DNA of 64,000 nucleotides, taken from positions 1 to 64,000 of the forward strand of contig CAZJCM010000009.1 of assembly GCA_964544655.1 (NCBI GenBank). The letters run 5' to 3'. Source of the DNA: HyVt-443 sp964544655 (GTDB lineage: Bacteria > Pseudomonadota > Gammaproteobacteria > Chromatiales > Chromatiaceae). A model generated the notes under the pieces. That model was given only the letters and a program-made list of their open reading frames with translations. It made no database searches and had not been told where the DNA came from. Position numbers and translations under genes: made by a program. Numbering within the stretch: position 1 is the first letter of the stretch; every line of letters starts with the position of its first letter. Shown in pieces: positions 17,209-25,865 of this stretch.

Positions 17209-17311
17209 GCTGTTGGGATGAAACTTTTCCGGCCCATTCGCGCCGGAGGGCGCTCTTGGTATGAGCTTGGTTTGTTTCACGGAACTATTCAGCTGCAATT
17301 GAGATCGTCGC

Positions 17312-17425
17312 TGACAGTGGGTGTTTCTTCCGGAAAGCGCTGTGAATAGATCCATGCCGCCAACGTTTCCTCCAGAAACATCCACTGTCAACGAGTGCGC
17401 TGGAGTTTTATGGCGGAATAGCTAC
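17312..17425 (+). repeat. Dispersed repeat family B, copy 1
   Basis: A 25-bp imperfect inverted repeat (17312-17336 with 17366-17390, about 21 of 25 paired) encloses CGCTGTGAATAGATCC. The part from 17326 to 17425 is homologous, in the same orientation, to 18897-19026. Shared blocks include CGTTTCCTCCAGAAACA and GGCGGAATAGCTACA. It lies 26 bases before the lipase-like gene. Confidence 0.7.
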
Positions 17426-17451
17426 ATTTCACGAAGAAAGGGAGGTATGTC

Positions 17452-18264
17452 ATGAACAGGTTGTTTCGAAATGGGGCCATCTTTTTTGCACTGCTTCTTT
17501 CCCTGCCGGCCCGGGCCGATGTGCTGGTACTGATCCATGGCTATATGGGCAGCGCGGCATCCTGGGAGCTGAGTGGTGTCAATGCAGTGCTGGAGGCCAA
17601 CGGCTGGGCGCGTGCGGGCATTCAGGCAGGGCCGCAGCTGATCCCGGGGCCTGGCCTGAAGGCGAAGAACAAGGTCTATGCCGTCGAACTGCCATCACTG
17701 GCGCCGCTGATGATCCAGGCCGACCAGTTGCAGGGCGAACTGCAGCAGATCGCGGCGCGCCATCCCGGCGAGCCAATCATCCTGGCCGCCCACTCTGCGG
17801 GTGGTGTGGTGGCGCGCATCGCCCTGGTGCGGAGTGGAGTGCCCAACGCCAACGCCCTGATCACTATCGCCTCACCCCACTTGGGCACCCTGCGGGCGGT
17901 GGAGGCCCTGGATGCCACCGACGACTCCGGCCCGTTCGGCTTCATCAAGGATTTCTTCGGCGGCGGGCTCTACCATACGGTCAAGGCCTCCTGGGGTGCC
18001 CTGCTGGATCTGACGCCGGCTGCCCCGGGAAATCTGCTGTTCTGGCTGAACCAACAGCCGCATCCGGATATCCGTTATGTCTCCATCTTGCGCACCGGCC
18101 CGGTTGGCCTGGGTGATGAGCTGGTGCCGGTGTTCAGCCAGGACATGAACAACGTGCCGGCCCTGCGTGGCAGGTCGGAGCGGGTTCCCGCATACGCCGG
18201 TCATGCGCTGTTGCCCCAGGACGGGGAGATGCTGGTGAAGCTGCTTGCGGGGGAGGAGAAGTAG
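17452..18264 (+). CDS. Secreted alpha/beta hydrolase, lipase-like
   Basis: A 270-residue serine hydrolase with a cleavable signal peptide (FFALLLSLPARA, cut near residue 23), so periplasmic or secreted. The mature protein begins with LVLIHGYMGSA, the oxyanion loop of triacylglycerol-lipase-like folds. The nucleophile elbow is AHSAGG (serine near 114), and the likely catalytic histidine is in YAGHALLPQDGE near the C-terminus. Substrate is unknown; esterase or lipase is the safe call. GAAAGGGAGGTATGTC upstream gives a strong ribosome binding site. It is convergent with the exonuclease gene, and the pair is bracketed by family B repeats. Confidence 0.85.
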   Translation: MNRLFRNGAIFFALLLSLPARADVLVLIHGYMGSAASWELSGVNAVLEANGWARAGIQAGPQLIPGPGLKAKNKVYAVELPSLAPLMIQADQLQGELQQIAARHPGEPIILAAHSAGGVVARIALVRSGVPNANALITIASPHLGTLRAVEALDATDDSGPFGFIKDFFGGGLYHTVKASWGALLDLTPAAPGNLLFWLNQQPHPDIRYVSILRTGPVGLGDELVPVFSQDMNNVPALRGRSERVPAYAGHALLPQDGEMLVKLLAGEEK

Positions 18265-18277
18265 CCCTTCGGGCCGG

Positions 18278-18796
18278 TCAGCACAGGGTTTGATGCTGGC
18301 TCGTTGCATCATCCACCGGCAGGCAGAGTCGCTTCCAGGTCTCCTGCAGGATCAGGGCGTCGACACTGGCGCGGTGACGCTCCAGCTTTGTCTCTTGCAT
18401 CACCTGATCCTTGGTCGGGTGCCAGAGGGCGGCCTGTTCCTCTGAGAGTAGCTTGCGCAGGCTCTCCAGCCGGAACAGCTGCGGCAGGTTGGCGGCATCG
18501 TATAGTTTGCCGAGCCAGGAGGTGTCGTAACTCCAGGCATCGGTGTAGACGGTGGTGCCGGCGAGCAGCCGGTTCAACAGCCGGCCCACCTGGCCGACGG
18601 GTTGCCCCTGCTCCTGCAGCAGTTGACGGGAGATTCCGTGGACAGCTTCCGCCGATTTGTCCCAGAAGGTCCAGCTGGCTTCAGGCAGGACGAGGTAGCA
18701 GTGGCGGGCGCCATTCGCCATCACCACCCCTATTTCGATGGGATAGCTGTGGCGGCCGAAGCCGGATGCTTCGATGTCGATAATGGCTGGAATCAT
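18278..18796 (-). CDS. DnaQ-like 3'-5' exonuclease (DEDD superfamily)
   Basis: A 172-residue protein of the DnaQ-like RNase H fold. The ExoI motif is IIDIEASGFG with YPIEIG following. YTDAWSYDTSWL fits ExoII, and RHRASVDALI gives the His-x4-Asp of the DEDDh type. It is small and has no polymerase or other domain, so it is a stand-alone exonuclease. Its nucleic-acid substrate is not predictable. It converges on the lipase gene with 13 bases between stops. Confidence 0.8.
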   Translation of the reverse strand: MIPAIIDIEASGFGRHSYPIEIGVVMANGARHCYLVLPEASWTFWDKSAEAVHGISRQLLQEQGQPVGQVGRLLNRLLAGTTVYTDAWSYDTSWLGKLYDAANLPQLFRLESLRKLLSEEQAALWHPTKDQVMQETKLERHRASVDALILQETWKRLCLPVDDATSQHQTLC

Positions 18797-18896
18797 CCGC
18801 TTTTTCCTTGGGTCTATACACTGGACAGCGGCGGACAGCAGAAAAACTGAACGTAACCATGTCAGCTGTCTTCGTGGGCATTGCTGCCAGCAGGCA

Positions 18897-19026
18897 TATC
18901 TCCCGGAAACCGCTATGAATACATCCCTGTACGCTCGACAGCGGCGTGCATGCCGCCGACGTTTCCTCCAGAAACACCCGCTGACAGCGATTTATGCTGA
19001 ATTTTCATGGTAGCTGAATAGTTACA
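18897..19026 (+). repeat. Dispersed repeat family B, copy 2
   Basis: Degenerate direct copy of 17326-17425. It shares CCCGGAAACCGCTATGAATA, CGTTTCCTCCAGAAACA and GAATAGTTACA, with an extra stretch of about 22 bases (18927-18948) containing GGCGTGCATGCC. It ends nine bases before the stop codon of nei. Confidence 0.65.
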
Positions 19027-19034
19027 ACTGAGCA

Positions 19035-19859
19035 TCAGCCGGCAGACTGGCAGCCGGGGCAGATATAGCAGGCCTGACCGCCGCTGCTGATCTTCTCGAT
19101 GGTGGAGCCGCAGCGGTAACAGGGCAGGCCGGCGCGGCGGAACAGGTGAAAGCGGGCCTGCTCGAAGCTGGCGCCATCGGCCATCAGCTGATCAGCGAGA
19201 GCCGGATCGTTGGTGATGCCCTGGGTTCGATAGGAGCGCCGGGGCAGTCGCAGCAGTAGATCTGCCAATGCATCCAGTTGTTGTGCTGGGCAGTCGACCG
19301 GCCTGACCGATGGCGGCAGGCCCGCCAGAAACAGGATCTCGCATCGCAGATAGTTGCCCAGGCCGGCGAGGAAGCCCTGATCCGTGAGCAGGCTACCCAG
19401 GCGGCGATTGCGAAAACGGCGTTCGTCCAGTCGTGTGCGTACGATGGGCATGGTGGTGGCCTGGTCGAGTACATCGGGACCCAGCCGGGAGAGAAACGGA
19501 TGGTCTGCCTCTTGGGACGGGGTCAGCACCTGGATCTCCGAGGCGCTGTAGAGCAGGGCTGCGTGATCGCTGGTATGGATGGCCAGCCGCAACTGCCGCT
19601 TGCAGTCCAGGGTTTCACCCTGTCTCAGCAGATACCAGCGGCCGTAGAGCTGGTTGTGGCTGTAGATGGTCAGGCCGTTGTCGAACCGGGTCAGCATCGC
19701 CTTGCCGCGGGTATCGATGGTGGTTACCATGGCACCGGTGAGGCGCGCCTCGAACGGCTTCAGCGGCGCCAAGCCGAACCACACTTTCTCCGTCTTGTTA
19801 CCGACGATGCCGGCGGCGATCATATCGGCAGCGCGGCGGATCTCAGGGCCTTCAGGCAT
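19035..19859 (-). CDS. nei: Endonuclease VIII (formamidopyrimidine-DNA glycosylase family)
   Basis: A 274-residue base-excision repair enzyme. Its N-terminus MPEGPEIRRAAD provides the catalytic Pro-Glu pair of the Fpg/Nei family; the second residue Pro forms the Schiff base. The helix-two-turns-helix lies near GFLAGLGNYLRCEILF. The C-terminal zinc finger is CYRCGSTIEK...CYICPGC. The sequence YSHNQLYGRWYL and the overall pattern fit Nei rather than MutM. It removes oxidised pyrimidines. It is divergent from trhP with about 100 bases between starts. Confidence 0.93.
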   Translation of the reverse strand: MPEGPEIRRAADMIAAGIVGNKTEKVWFGLAPLKPFEARLTGAMVTTIDTRGKAMLTRFDNGLTIYSHNQLYGRWYLLRQGETLDCKRQLRLAIHTSDHAALLYSASEIQVLTPSQEADHPFLSRLGPDVLDQATTMPIVRTRLDERRFRNRRLGSLLTDQGFLAGLGNYLRCEILFLAGLPPSVRPVDCPAQQLDALADLLLRLPRRSYRTQGITNDPALADQLMADGASFEQARFHLFRRAGLPCYRCGSTIEKISSGGQACYICPGCQSAG

Positions 19860-19962
19860 TTTCTCACCATACAGCGTAATCAGAGTCCCGCAGCCTACGC
19901 AGGGATATTTTGAATTTCAATCACTGCAGCCACCCAGTCAGTGCTGAATCAGACAATCAATT

Positions 19963-21278
19963 ATGAAGAGACCCGAACTCCTCTCCCCGGCAGGAACCCT
20001 GAAAAACATGCGCTACGCCTTTGCCTATGGCGCCGATGCAGTCTATGCCGGACTGCCCCGTTACAGCCTGCGGGTCCGCAACAATGACTTTCGGGAGGAG
20101 AACCTGCAGCTTGGTATCGACGAGGCCCATCAGGCGGGCAAGTTGTTCTATCTGGCCTGTAATCTGATGCCCCACGGGGCCAAGCTGAAGACCTTCATGG
20201 CGGATATGGAACCCATCGTGGCGATGGGGCCGGACGCCCTGATCATGTCCGATCCCGGGCTGATCATGCTGGTGCGGGAGCGCTGGCCGGAACTGCCGCT
20301 GCATCTGTCGGTGCAGGCCAATACGGTGAATGCCGCGGCGGTGCGTTTCTGGCGGGAGGTGGGGGTGAGCCGGGTGATCCTCTCGCGCGAGCTGTCGCTC
20401 GACGAGATCGCCGCCNNNNNNNNNNTCCCGACATCGAGCTGGAAGTCTTCGTGCACGGCGCCCTGTGCATCGCCTACTCCGGCCGTTGCCTGTTGTCCGG
20501 CTATTTCAATCACCGGGATGCCAATCAGGGGAGCTGTACCAACTCCTGCCGCTGGGAGTACGGTATCGGCGGCTGCGGTGGTGATGAGGCGACTGGCGCT
20601 GTGGCTCAGTCCGGACAGCGGCGCCATCCGTTGGCGGATCAGGTCTATCTGCTGGAAGAGAAGGAACGCCCCGGTGAGCTGATGCCCATATTCGAGGATG
20701 AGCACGGTACCTACATCATGAACTCCAAGGACCTGCGCGCGGTCGAGCATGTCCAGCGGCTGGTGCAGATCGGGGTGGACTGTCTGAAGATCGAGGGGCG
20801 CACGAAGTCCCACTACTATACGGCCCGCACCACCCGGGTCTATCGTCAGGCGATCGATGACGCGGTGGCGGGTGAGGCGTTCCGCCCGGACCTGATGGCA
20901 GAGTTGGAGAGCTTGTCCAACCGGGGTTATACCGATGGCTTCTACCAGCGCCATGAGACCCATGAATTGCAGAACTACCGGGAGGGGGCATCCAAGGGCC
21001 TGCGGCAGCAGTTCGTGGCCGAAGTGACCGGGTTCGATCCGGCGACAGGGCTGGCGGCCCTCGATGTGAAGAACAAGTTTGCGGTGGGTGACGAGCTGGA
21101 GCTGATCACCCCGGGGGGCAGCCACCGCTTCCGCCTCCAGTCCATGCACGACCACCAGGGGACCCCTATGCGGGAGGCGCCGGGCGGAGGCTGGCAGGTT
21201 CGGGTGCCGCTGCCGTCCAGCGAGGTGGCGATGGGGCTGGTGACCCGGCTCCTGGGGGCGTCCCGGTCATCAGCATAA
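19963..21278 (+). CDS. trhP: tRNA hydroxylation protein TrhP (U32 peptidase family), split by assembly gap
   Basis: A U32-family protein matching E. coli TrhP/YegQ, needed for 5-hydroxyuridine at tRNA position 34. The first part runs MKRPELLSPAGTLKNM to LSRELSLDEIAA. The second part begins PDIELEVFVHGALCIAYSGRC, continues NQGSCTNSCRWEY with conserved cysteines, and ends near 21278. The 10 N bases at 20416-20425 shift the frame: reading frame 1 before and frame 3 after. By comparison with E. coli about six residues are missing, so the true gap is about 15-20 bases and the gene is probably intact. ATG 19963 gives the family start. Confidence 0.93.
20416..20425. other. Assembly gap (10 N)
   Basis: A run of ten undetermined bases inside trhP. 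The flanking coding sequence continues the same protein in a different frame, so the nominal length is not the true length. Confidence 0.99.
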
Positions 21279-21334
21279 TCCACTGCCGTTTACACCGGAA
21301 CGATACCCGGAGGAGCGGCCCTTCAGCCGTGAAT

Positions 21335-21775
21335 CTATCTGATCCAGTCGATCATATGGTGGATGAAATCGTCCGCTTCCAGTTCGCTGACCACGCGCCC
21401 ACCCACCGAGTTGCCAGATGTGGTGACGGTCGCCGGATCGCCGGAGACCAGGGGGTGCCATTGGGGCAGCTCCTTGCCTTCCGCCAGCAGCCGGTAGGCG
21501 CAGCTCTCAGGTAACCAGTAAGGGTCTTCCAGTACCGCCAGTGTCACGCTGACGCAGTCGGGGACGTTGATCGAACGGTTCGGGTAATCGGTGCAGCGGC
21601 AGGTCTCCTGGTCCAGGTAGCGGCAGCAGACGTTGGTAAAGACGATCTCGTGGCTGTCGCTGTCTTCGAAGCGGTGCAGACAGCACTTGGCGCAGCCGTC
21701 GCAGAGGGCCTCCCACTGGGATGGACTCATTTCCGCCAAAGGGGTTGATTTCCAAAAATCCCTTCGATTCTCCAC
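21335..21775 (-). CDS. ycgN: YcgN family cysteine-cluster protein (UPF0260)
   Basis: A 146-residue protein of the YcgN/UPF0260 family. Cysteines cluster in CDGCAKCCLHR, VCCRYLDQETCRCTDYPNR and DCVSV, suggesting metal or Fe-S binding. The family role is unknown. I choose the GTG at 21775 because GAAGGGG sits eight bases upstream and it gives VENRRDFWKSTPLAEM, the usual start; the longer frame to ATG 21814 adds MCIHKHINEGVIV. The gene is convergent with trhP. Confidence 0.85.
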   Translation of the reverse strand: MENRRDFWKSTPLAEMSPSQWEALCDGCAKCCLHRFEDSDSHEIVFTNVCCRYLDQETCRCTDYPNRSINVPDCVSVTLAVLEDPYWLPESCAYRLLAEGKELPQWHPLVSGDPATVTTSGNSVGGRVVSELEADDFIHHMIDWIR

Positions 21776-21982
21776 AACAATAACCCCTTCGTTAATATGT
21801 TTATGTATACACAAGCCGATAGGGCGTCTCTGTTGACTCCAAAAGAGTCCAGTTTTTTCAATTGCTTAGCCTGGCCGTTAAGGGTAAGTCATTGATTAGT
21901 ATGGGGAGTGCCGGTTTGTGTAATATTTGTGCAATATGGTGGAAGCGCCGGTTTAACGGCTGTCAGAAGCAATTTCTGCTAT

Positions 21983-22017
21983 TTCTCCACAATGTTATCC
22001 ACAGGAAATGTGGAAAA
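21983..22017. promoter_or_regulatory. Cluster of three DnaA-box-like nonamers
   Basis: TTATCCACA at 21995-22003 is a perfect DnaA box. TTCTCCACA at 21983-21991 and, on the minus strand, TTTTCCACA at 22017-22009 each differ by one base. They lie 70-100 bases upstream of the ogt start. Whether DnaA binds here is untested; the density is notable but may be chance in an AT-richer gap. Confidence 0.4.
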
Positions 22018-22085
22018 AAACCGCCTTCGGGCTTCCGGCTTGGGCTAAACTTGTTCGATGCTATTTCTCTTGTATCGGGGGCCAT

Positions 22086-22556
22086 ATGTCAACCTGTTTC
22101 AATCTGGAGACGCCTATCGGCTGGTTGGTGGGCCGGATGGATGGCGAGGCGCTGGTCAGGCTGGACTTTCAGGCTGATGTCCATACACTGCCTGCCGCTC
22201 CCGAAGGGGATGTGGCACAGTATGTGACCGACCAGCTGGAGGGCTATTTCACAGATCCTCATATTGCCTTCGACTTGCCGTTCATGCTTGCCGGGACACC
22301 GTTTCAGATGCAGGTGTGGGCGGCCCTGCGACGGATACCGGCGGGTGAAGTGCGTACCTATGGCGAGATCGCCAGGATAGTGGGGAGTAGCCCCAGGGCC
22401 GTGGGGAATGCCTGCCGACACAATCCGTTGCCACTGGTCGTGCCATGCCACCGGGTGGTCTCTGCAGGGGGTATCGGCGGCTTTGCCGGTGCCCGCTCCG
22501 GGACGCTACTGGGGATCAAGCGGTGGCTTCTGAACCATGAAGGCATCGCTTTGTGA
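22086..22556 (+). CDS. ogt: Methylated-DNA--[protein]-cysteine S-methyltransferase
   Basis: A 156-residue suicide repair enzyme that removes methyl groups from O6-methylguanine and O4-methylthymine. The acceptor cysteine is in PLPLVVPCHRVV. The DNA-binding helix region TPFQMQVWAALRRIPAGEVRTYGEIA and the glycine-rich GIGGFAGARSG are typical of Ogt. The ATG at 22086 is preceded by a GGGGG stretch; a longer frame from 22008 adds 26 non-family residues. Its stop overlaps the xerD start (GTGA), so the two form a short operon. Confidence 0.94.
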   Translation: MSTCFNLETPIGWLVGRMDGEALVRLDFQADVHTLPAAPEGDVAQYVTDQLEGYFTDPHIAFDLPFMLAGTPFQMQVWAALRRIPAGEVRTYGEIARIVGSSPRAVGNACRHNPLPLVVPCHRVVSAGGIGGFAGARSGTLLGIKRWLLNHEGIAL

Positions 22557-23455
22557 CCGAAGAGGAGACGATTGCAGAGATCGACCGCTTTACCGATGCC
22601 CTGTGGATGGAGCGGGGGCTGAGCCGGAATACCCTGGATGCCTATCGTAGCGACCTGTCCAGGCTGGCCCGTTGGTTGTTGGCGGAGCGTGGCTGCGGTC
22701 TGTTGCAGGCACAGCGCAGTGATCTGCTCGATTATCTGGCCTGTTTGCACAAAGAGGGGCGCAAGCCCCGCAGCTCAGCACGCCTGCTCTCCTCCATCCG
22801 GCAGTTCTATCAGCATGCGTTGCGTGAAGAGTGGCTGAAACAGGATCCCAGCGCCCGCATCGATGCCCCCAAACTGGGACGTCCATTACCCAAGTCCCTC
22901 ACTGAATCGGAGGTGGATGCCCTGTTGCAGGCGCCGGATATCGATGACCCGGAAGGTTTTCGCGACCGGACCATGCTCGAGGTGCTCTATGCCACCGGCT
23001 TGCGGGTCTCGGAGTTGACCGGGTTGCGCCTGGAGCAGGTGAGCCTGGCCCAAGGGGTGTTGCAGGTGGTGGGCAAGGGGAGCAAGGAGCGGCTGGTACC
23101 CCTGGGGGAAGAGGCCTTGGACTGGCTGAACCGCTTTCTCTACGGGCCACGCCAGGAATTGCTGCACGGACAGCTCTCTCCCGCCCTGTTTCCCACCCGG
23201 CGCGGCAGCGGTATGACTCGTCAGGCGTTCTGGTACCGGATCAAGAAGCACGCCCTGGCCGCCGGTATCAACAAGCATATCTCACCCCACACCCTGCGTC
23301 ACGCCTTCGCCACTCATCTACTGGACCATGGCGCCGACCTGCGCGTTGTGCAGATGCTGCTGGGCCACAGCGATCTCTCCACTACCCAGATCTACACCCA
23401 TGTAGCCCGGGAGCGGTTGCGCAATCTGCATGCACGGCACCATCCGCGGGGGTGA
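22553..23455 (+). CDS. xerD: Site-specific tyrosine recombinase XerD
   Basis: A 300-residue tyrosine recombinase, the usual XerD length, resolving chromosome dimers at dif with XerC. The N-terminal SAM-like core-binding domain spans about 1-105. The catalytic set is complete: Arg in TGLRVSEL, Lys in GKGSKERLVP, His-x2-Arg in HTLRHAFATHLL, His in LLGHSDLSTTQIY and the nucleophilic Tyr in that last motif. The chromosomal context (ogt-xerD, no phage genes) supports XerD over a phage integrase. The start is the GTG at 22553 overlapping ogt by four bases. Confidence 0.93.
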   Translation: MTEEETIAEIDRFTDALWMERGLSRNTLDAYRSDLSRLARWLLAERGCGLLQAQRSDLLDYLACLHKEGRKPRSSARLLSSIRQFYQHALREEWLKQDPSARIDAPKLGRPLPKSLTESEVDALLQAPDIDDPEGFRDRTMLEVLYATGLRVSELTGLRLEQVSLAQGVLQVVGKGSKERLVPLGEEALDWLNRFLYGPRQELLHGQLSPALFPTRRGSGMTRQAFWYRIKKHALAAGINKHISPHTLRHAFATHLLDHGADLRVVQMLLGHSDLSTTQIYTHVARERLRNLHARHHPRG

Positions 23456-23726
23456 GAAGAGGTCCCGGGTGGTCACAGGTGCGCATTTCCTAAAGTCCTT
23501 CTGCCATCGAACGCTAATTGCAATGTGGCTATTCAAGGTTGGCGATGGATGATGGTTTTTCTGGCACGCAGGCAGGAAAACGGCCGTAGGAACGGTCCCC
23601 CACTGTCAAAGCCTGACCGCAGTCGTGCAATTGCAGTGGGGACGCAGTTGTTGCCGAGGTAGGCTGAATAGCTGCCATGCAGCATCCGTAGTCTTTATCA
23701 TCCATGCGAATAAAGGTAGGCCAACA
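23456..23726 (+). other. 271-base noncoding leader upstream of the PAS receptor gene
   Basis: No gene is seen. GTCCCCCACTG at 23595-23605 can pair with CAGTGGGGAC at 23634-23643. The two near-direct repeats AATTGCAATGTGG and AATTGCAGTGGGG lie about 110 bases apart. The GC-rich GGCAGGAAAACGGCCG segment looks structured. I could not match it to a known riboswitch class. Confidence 0.35.
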
Positions 23727-24251
23727 ATGAAAAACCGCATTCAGCCCACCAACCGGGAACGCAAGCTGACGCGTGACTCCTTCATCGTCAGCAAGACCGA
23801 TGTGAAAGGGCGCATCACCTATGCCAACCGTACCTTCATGGAGATCAGTGGGTACTCCGAGCGGGAGTTGCTGGGGGTGCAGCATAACATCATCCGCCAT
23901 CCCGATATGCCCAGGTCGGTGTTCAAGCTGCTCTGGGACACCATCCTGGCGGGACAGGAGTGCTTTGCCTATGTGAAGAACCTGTGCCGGAATGGTGACT
24001 TCTACTGGGTATTCGCCAACGTCTCGCCGAACCATGATCTGCGGGGCAATCTGATCGGCTACAACTCCGCCCGCCGTCTGCCCAGCGAAGCGGCGCTGGC
24101 TGTCGTCGAGCCGATCTACCGGGAGATGCTGGCTGCCGAGAAGGCGGCCGGCCCGAAACAGGCAATCGAGGCAGGAAGCCAGGTTCTCCAGAAACATCTC
24201 GAGAGAGGAAACCAGGACTATGAAGCGTTTGTACTTGGCCTCCAGGGCTAA
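23727..24251 (+). CDS. Aer-like PAS domain protein (separate sensor)
   Basis: A 174-residue soluble protein consisting essentially of one PAS domain (about residues 22-120) very like the FAD-binding PAS of the aerotaxis receptor Aer: KGRITYANRTFMEISGYSERELLG, HNIIRHPDMPRSVFK and KNLCRNGDFYWVFANV. A short helical tail follows and there is no membrane segment. ATG 23727 follows GGTAGGCCAACA. Its last 32 bases overlap the start of the membrane chemoreceptor gene in another frame, so the pair looks like an Aer receptor split in two. It should sense redox or energy state and signal through its neighbour. Confidence 0.85.
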   Translation: MKNRIQPTNRERKLTRDSFIVSKTDVKGRITYANRTFMEISGYSERELLGVQHNIIRHPDMPRSVFKLLWDTILAGQECFAYVKNLCRNGDFYWVFANVSPNHDLRGNLIGYNSARRLPSEAALAVVEPIYREMLAAEKAAGPKQAIEAGSQVLQKHLERGNQDYEAFVLGLQG

Positions 24252-25686
24252 ACTCTATTTACTCGCCAATGGCCTGTTGATGGTTGCGGCCACCCTGGCG
24301 GTCTGGCTCAATGGCGGCTACGCTCACTGGCTGTGGCTCTTTCCTCTGCTCACCATCGCGCTGGCGTTGTATGCGGAACGGTCGTTCAGCGGGCCACTGG
24401 ACGCCATTGCCAAGATCCGCGATGTCCTTCATGCGATGTGTAAAGGCGACTTTACGCGGCGTGTGACCGGCGTGCCCTGGATGGGCGAGTTGGGCAAGGT
24501 GGCCTGGGATCTCAACGAGGCGCTGGATCAGATCGAGACCTTTTTCCGCGATGTCAATGCCACCTTCATCAGCGCCAGGGAGGGCCGCTTCACGCGCCGT
24601 ACCTATACCGATGGTGTGCATGGCGACATCGTCCGTTCTTTCGATCATATCAACCAGTCGTTCGAGGCGATGCGGGAGAGTGTTCAGTTCCAACGGTGTA
24701 ATGAACTGTTGTCCAAGCTGCAAACCCTCAACGCTACCAACGTACTTGACGGGCTATTGCGCAGCCAACAGGATCTGATGCAGATCACCGAGGCGATGAA
24801 CCGGGTCGAATCGGTGGCCGAGACCACTACCCGGAAGGCGGTCGAGAGCCGGGAGGGGGTGCAGCAGATGATCGATAAACTGCAGCGCACCAGCGAGAAA
24901 ATCCGTGCCAACAGCGAGGCCAGCAGCCAGCTCAATATGATGAGCACGCAGATCACCGGGGTGCTCGACCTGATCCGCAGTATCGCCGAGAAGACCAATC
25001 TGCTGGCGCTGAACGCCTCCATCGAGGCAGCGCGTGCGGGCGAGCATGGCCGCGGTTTTGCCGTGGTAGCGGATGAGGTGAAGAAACTGGCCACCAATAC
25101 CAAGGACGCCACCGATGAGATCGACGCCGTGGTGCGCAGCTTCGGTGAGAAGACCGACAGCATGGAAAGCAATGCCCACGACATGCAGCAGATGTCTGGC
25201 GAGATCCAGCAGCAGGCCGCCGAACTGGAGGGCAAGTTCAGCGAGTTCGCCGAGGAGGCACGCGACACGCTGCGCCAATCACGGATCTCGCACAACGTCT
25301 GCTTCGCCACCCTGATCAAGGTGGATCATATGATCTACAAGCAGAAGGCCTATATGGTTCTCGATAAGGGTCATGACTCGGATGAAGCCAAGGCGGTGCA
25401 TGTGGATCACCACAGCTGCCGTCTCGGCAAGTGGTACTACGAGGGCGAAGGCTACCAGCATTTCCGCGATACCCCATCCTATGACAGCATGGAGGCTCCG
25501 CACGGAGCGGTGCACGACAACGGACACCGGGTGGTCGACCTGCTTGAAGAGGACTGGGCAAACAGCGAGGCGCTGCAGAAGGAGATATATGCCGCCTACG
25601 ATGGTATGGAGGCCGCCAGCCGGACGGTGATAGATATCATCGAGCGCATGGCGATCGAGAAGAACGAAGCGGTGAACGCAGCCTGA
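24220..25686 (+). CDS. Methyl-accepting chemoreceptor with C-terminal CZB domain
   Basis: A 488-residue chemotaxis receptor. Two close hydrophobic segments (about 9-28 and 34-50) form a short membrane hairpin with almost no periplasmic part, as in Aer. A HAMP-like region follows (about 55-150). The signalling tip reads IRSIAEKTNLLALNASIEAARAGEHGRGFAVVADEV. The C-terminal zinc-binding CZB domain (about 355-470) shows SHNVCFATLIKVDHMIYK, HHSCRLGKWYYEG and HGAVHDNGHRVV, supplying His and Cys ligands. It overlaps the PAS gene by 32 bases and probably partners with it. CheA/CheW are not in the window. Confidence 0.92.
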   Translation: MKRLYLASRAKLYLLANGLLMVAATLAVWLNGGYAHWLWLFPLLTIALALYAERSFSGPLDAIAKIRDVLHAMCKGDFTRRVTGVPWMGELGKVAWDLNEALDQIETFFRDVNATFISAREGRFTRRTYTDGVHGDIVRSFDHINQSFEAMRESVQFQRCNELLSKLQTLNATNVLDGLLRSQQDLMQITEAMNRVESVAETTTRKAVESREGVQQMIDKLQRTSEKIRANSEASSQLNMMSTQITGVLDLIRSIAEKTNLLALNASIEAARAGEHGRGFAVVADEVKKLATNTKDATDEIDAVVRSFGEKTDSMESNAHDMQQMSGEIQQQAAELEGKFSEFAEEARDTLRQSRISHNVCFATLIKVDHMIYKQKAYMVLDKGHDSDEAKAVHVDHHSCRLGKWYYEGEGYQHFRDTPSYDSMEAPHGAVHDNGHRVVDLLEEDWANSEALQKEIYAAYDGMEAASRTVIDIIERMAIEKNEAVNAA

Positions 25687-25865
25687 CCACAGCCATACGT
25701 TAACCCCAATGTTGCACCCGGCCACATGAAAAAAACCTATCTGTAATGATTAGTTGACTAACATTGTGATATTAGCAAGTAACGAAATGTAACCGGGCTC
25801 TGTTGAACTCGCCCTCATACCAATCTGACCGCCCTCAGCCGGTATTTTCTCAATCGTCAATAGCT
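25687..25865. other. Noncoding stretch before MITE-like element
   Basis: No gene is visible. The only structure noted is TTAGT-TG-ACTAA near 25748, a small dyad in an AT-rich patch. Together with the element at 25873-26005 and the yajQ leader it makes up a 441-base gap. Confidence 0.5.

Noticed and set aside
23540..23645. Possible cyclic-di-GMP (GEMM) or cobalamin riboswitch
   Set aside because: Some GC-rich boxes looked suggestive, but the conserved cores of those classes could not be aligned.
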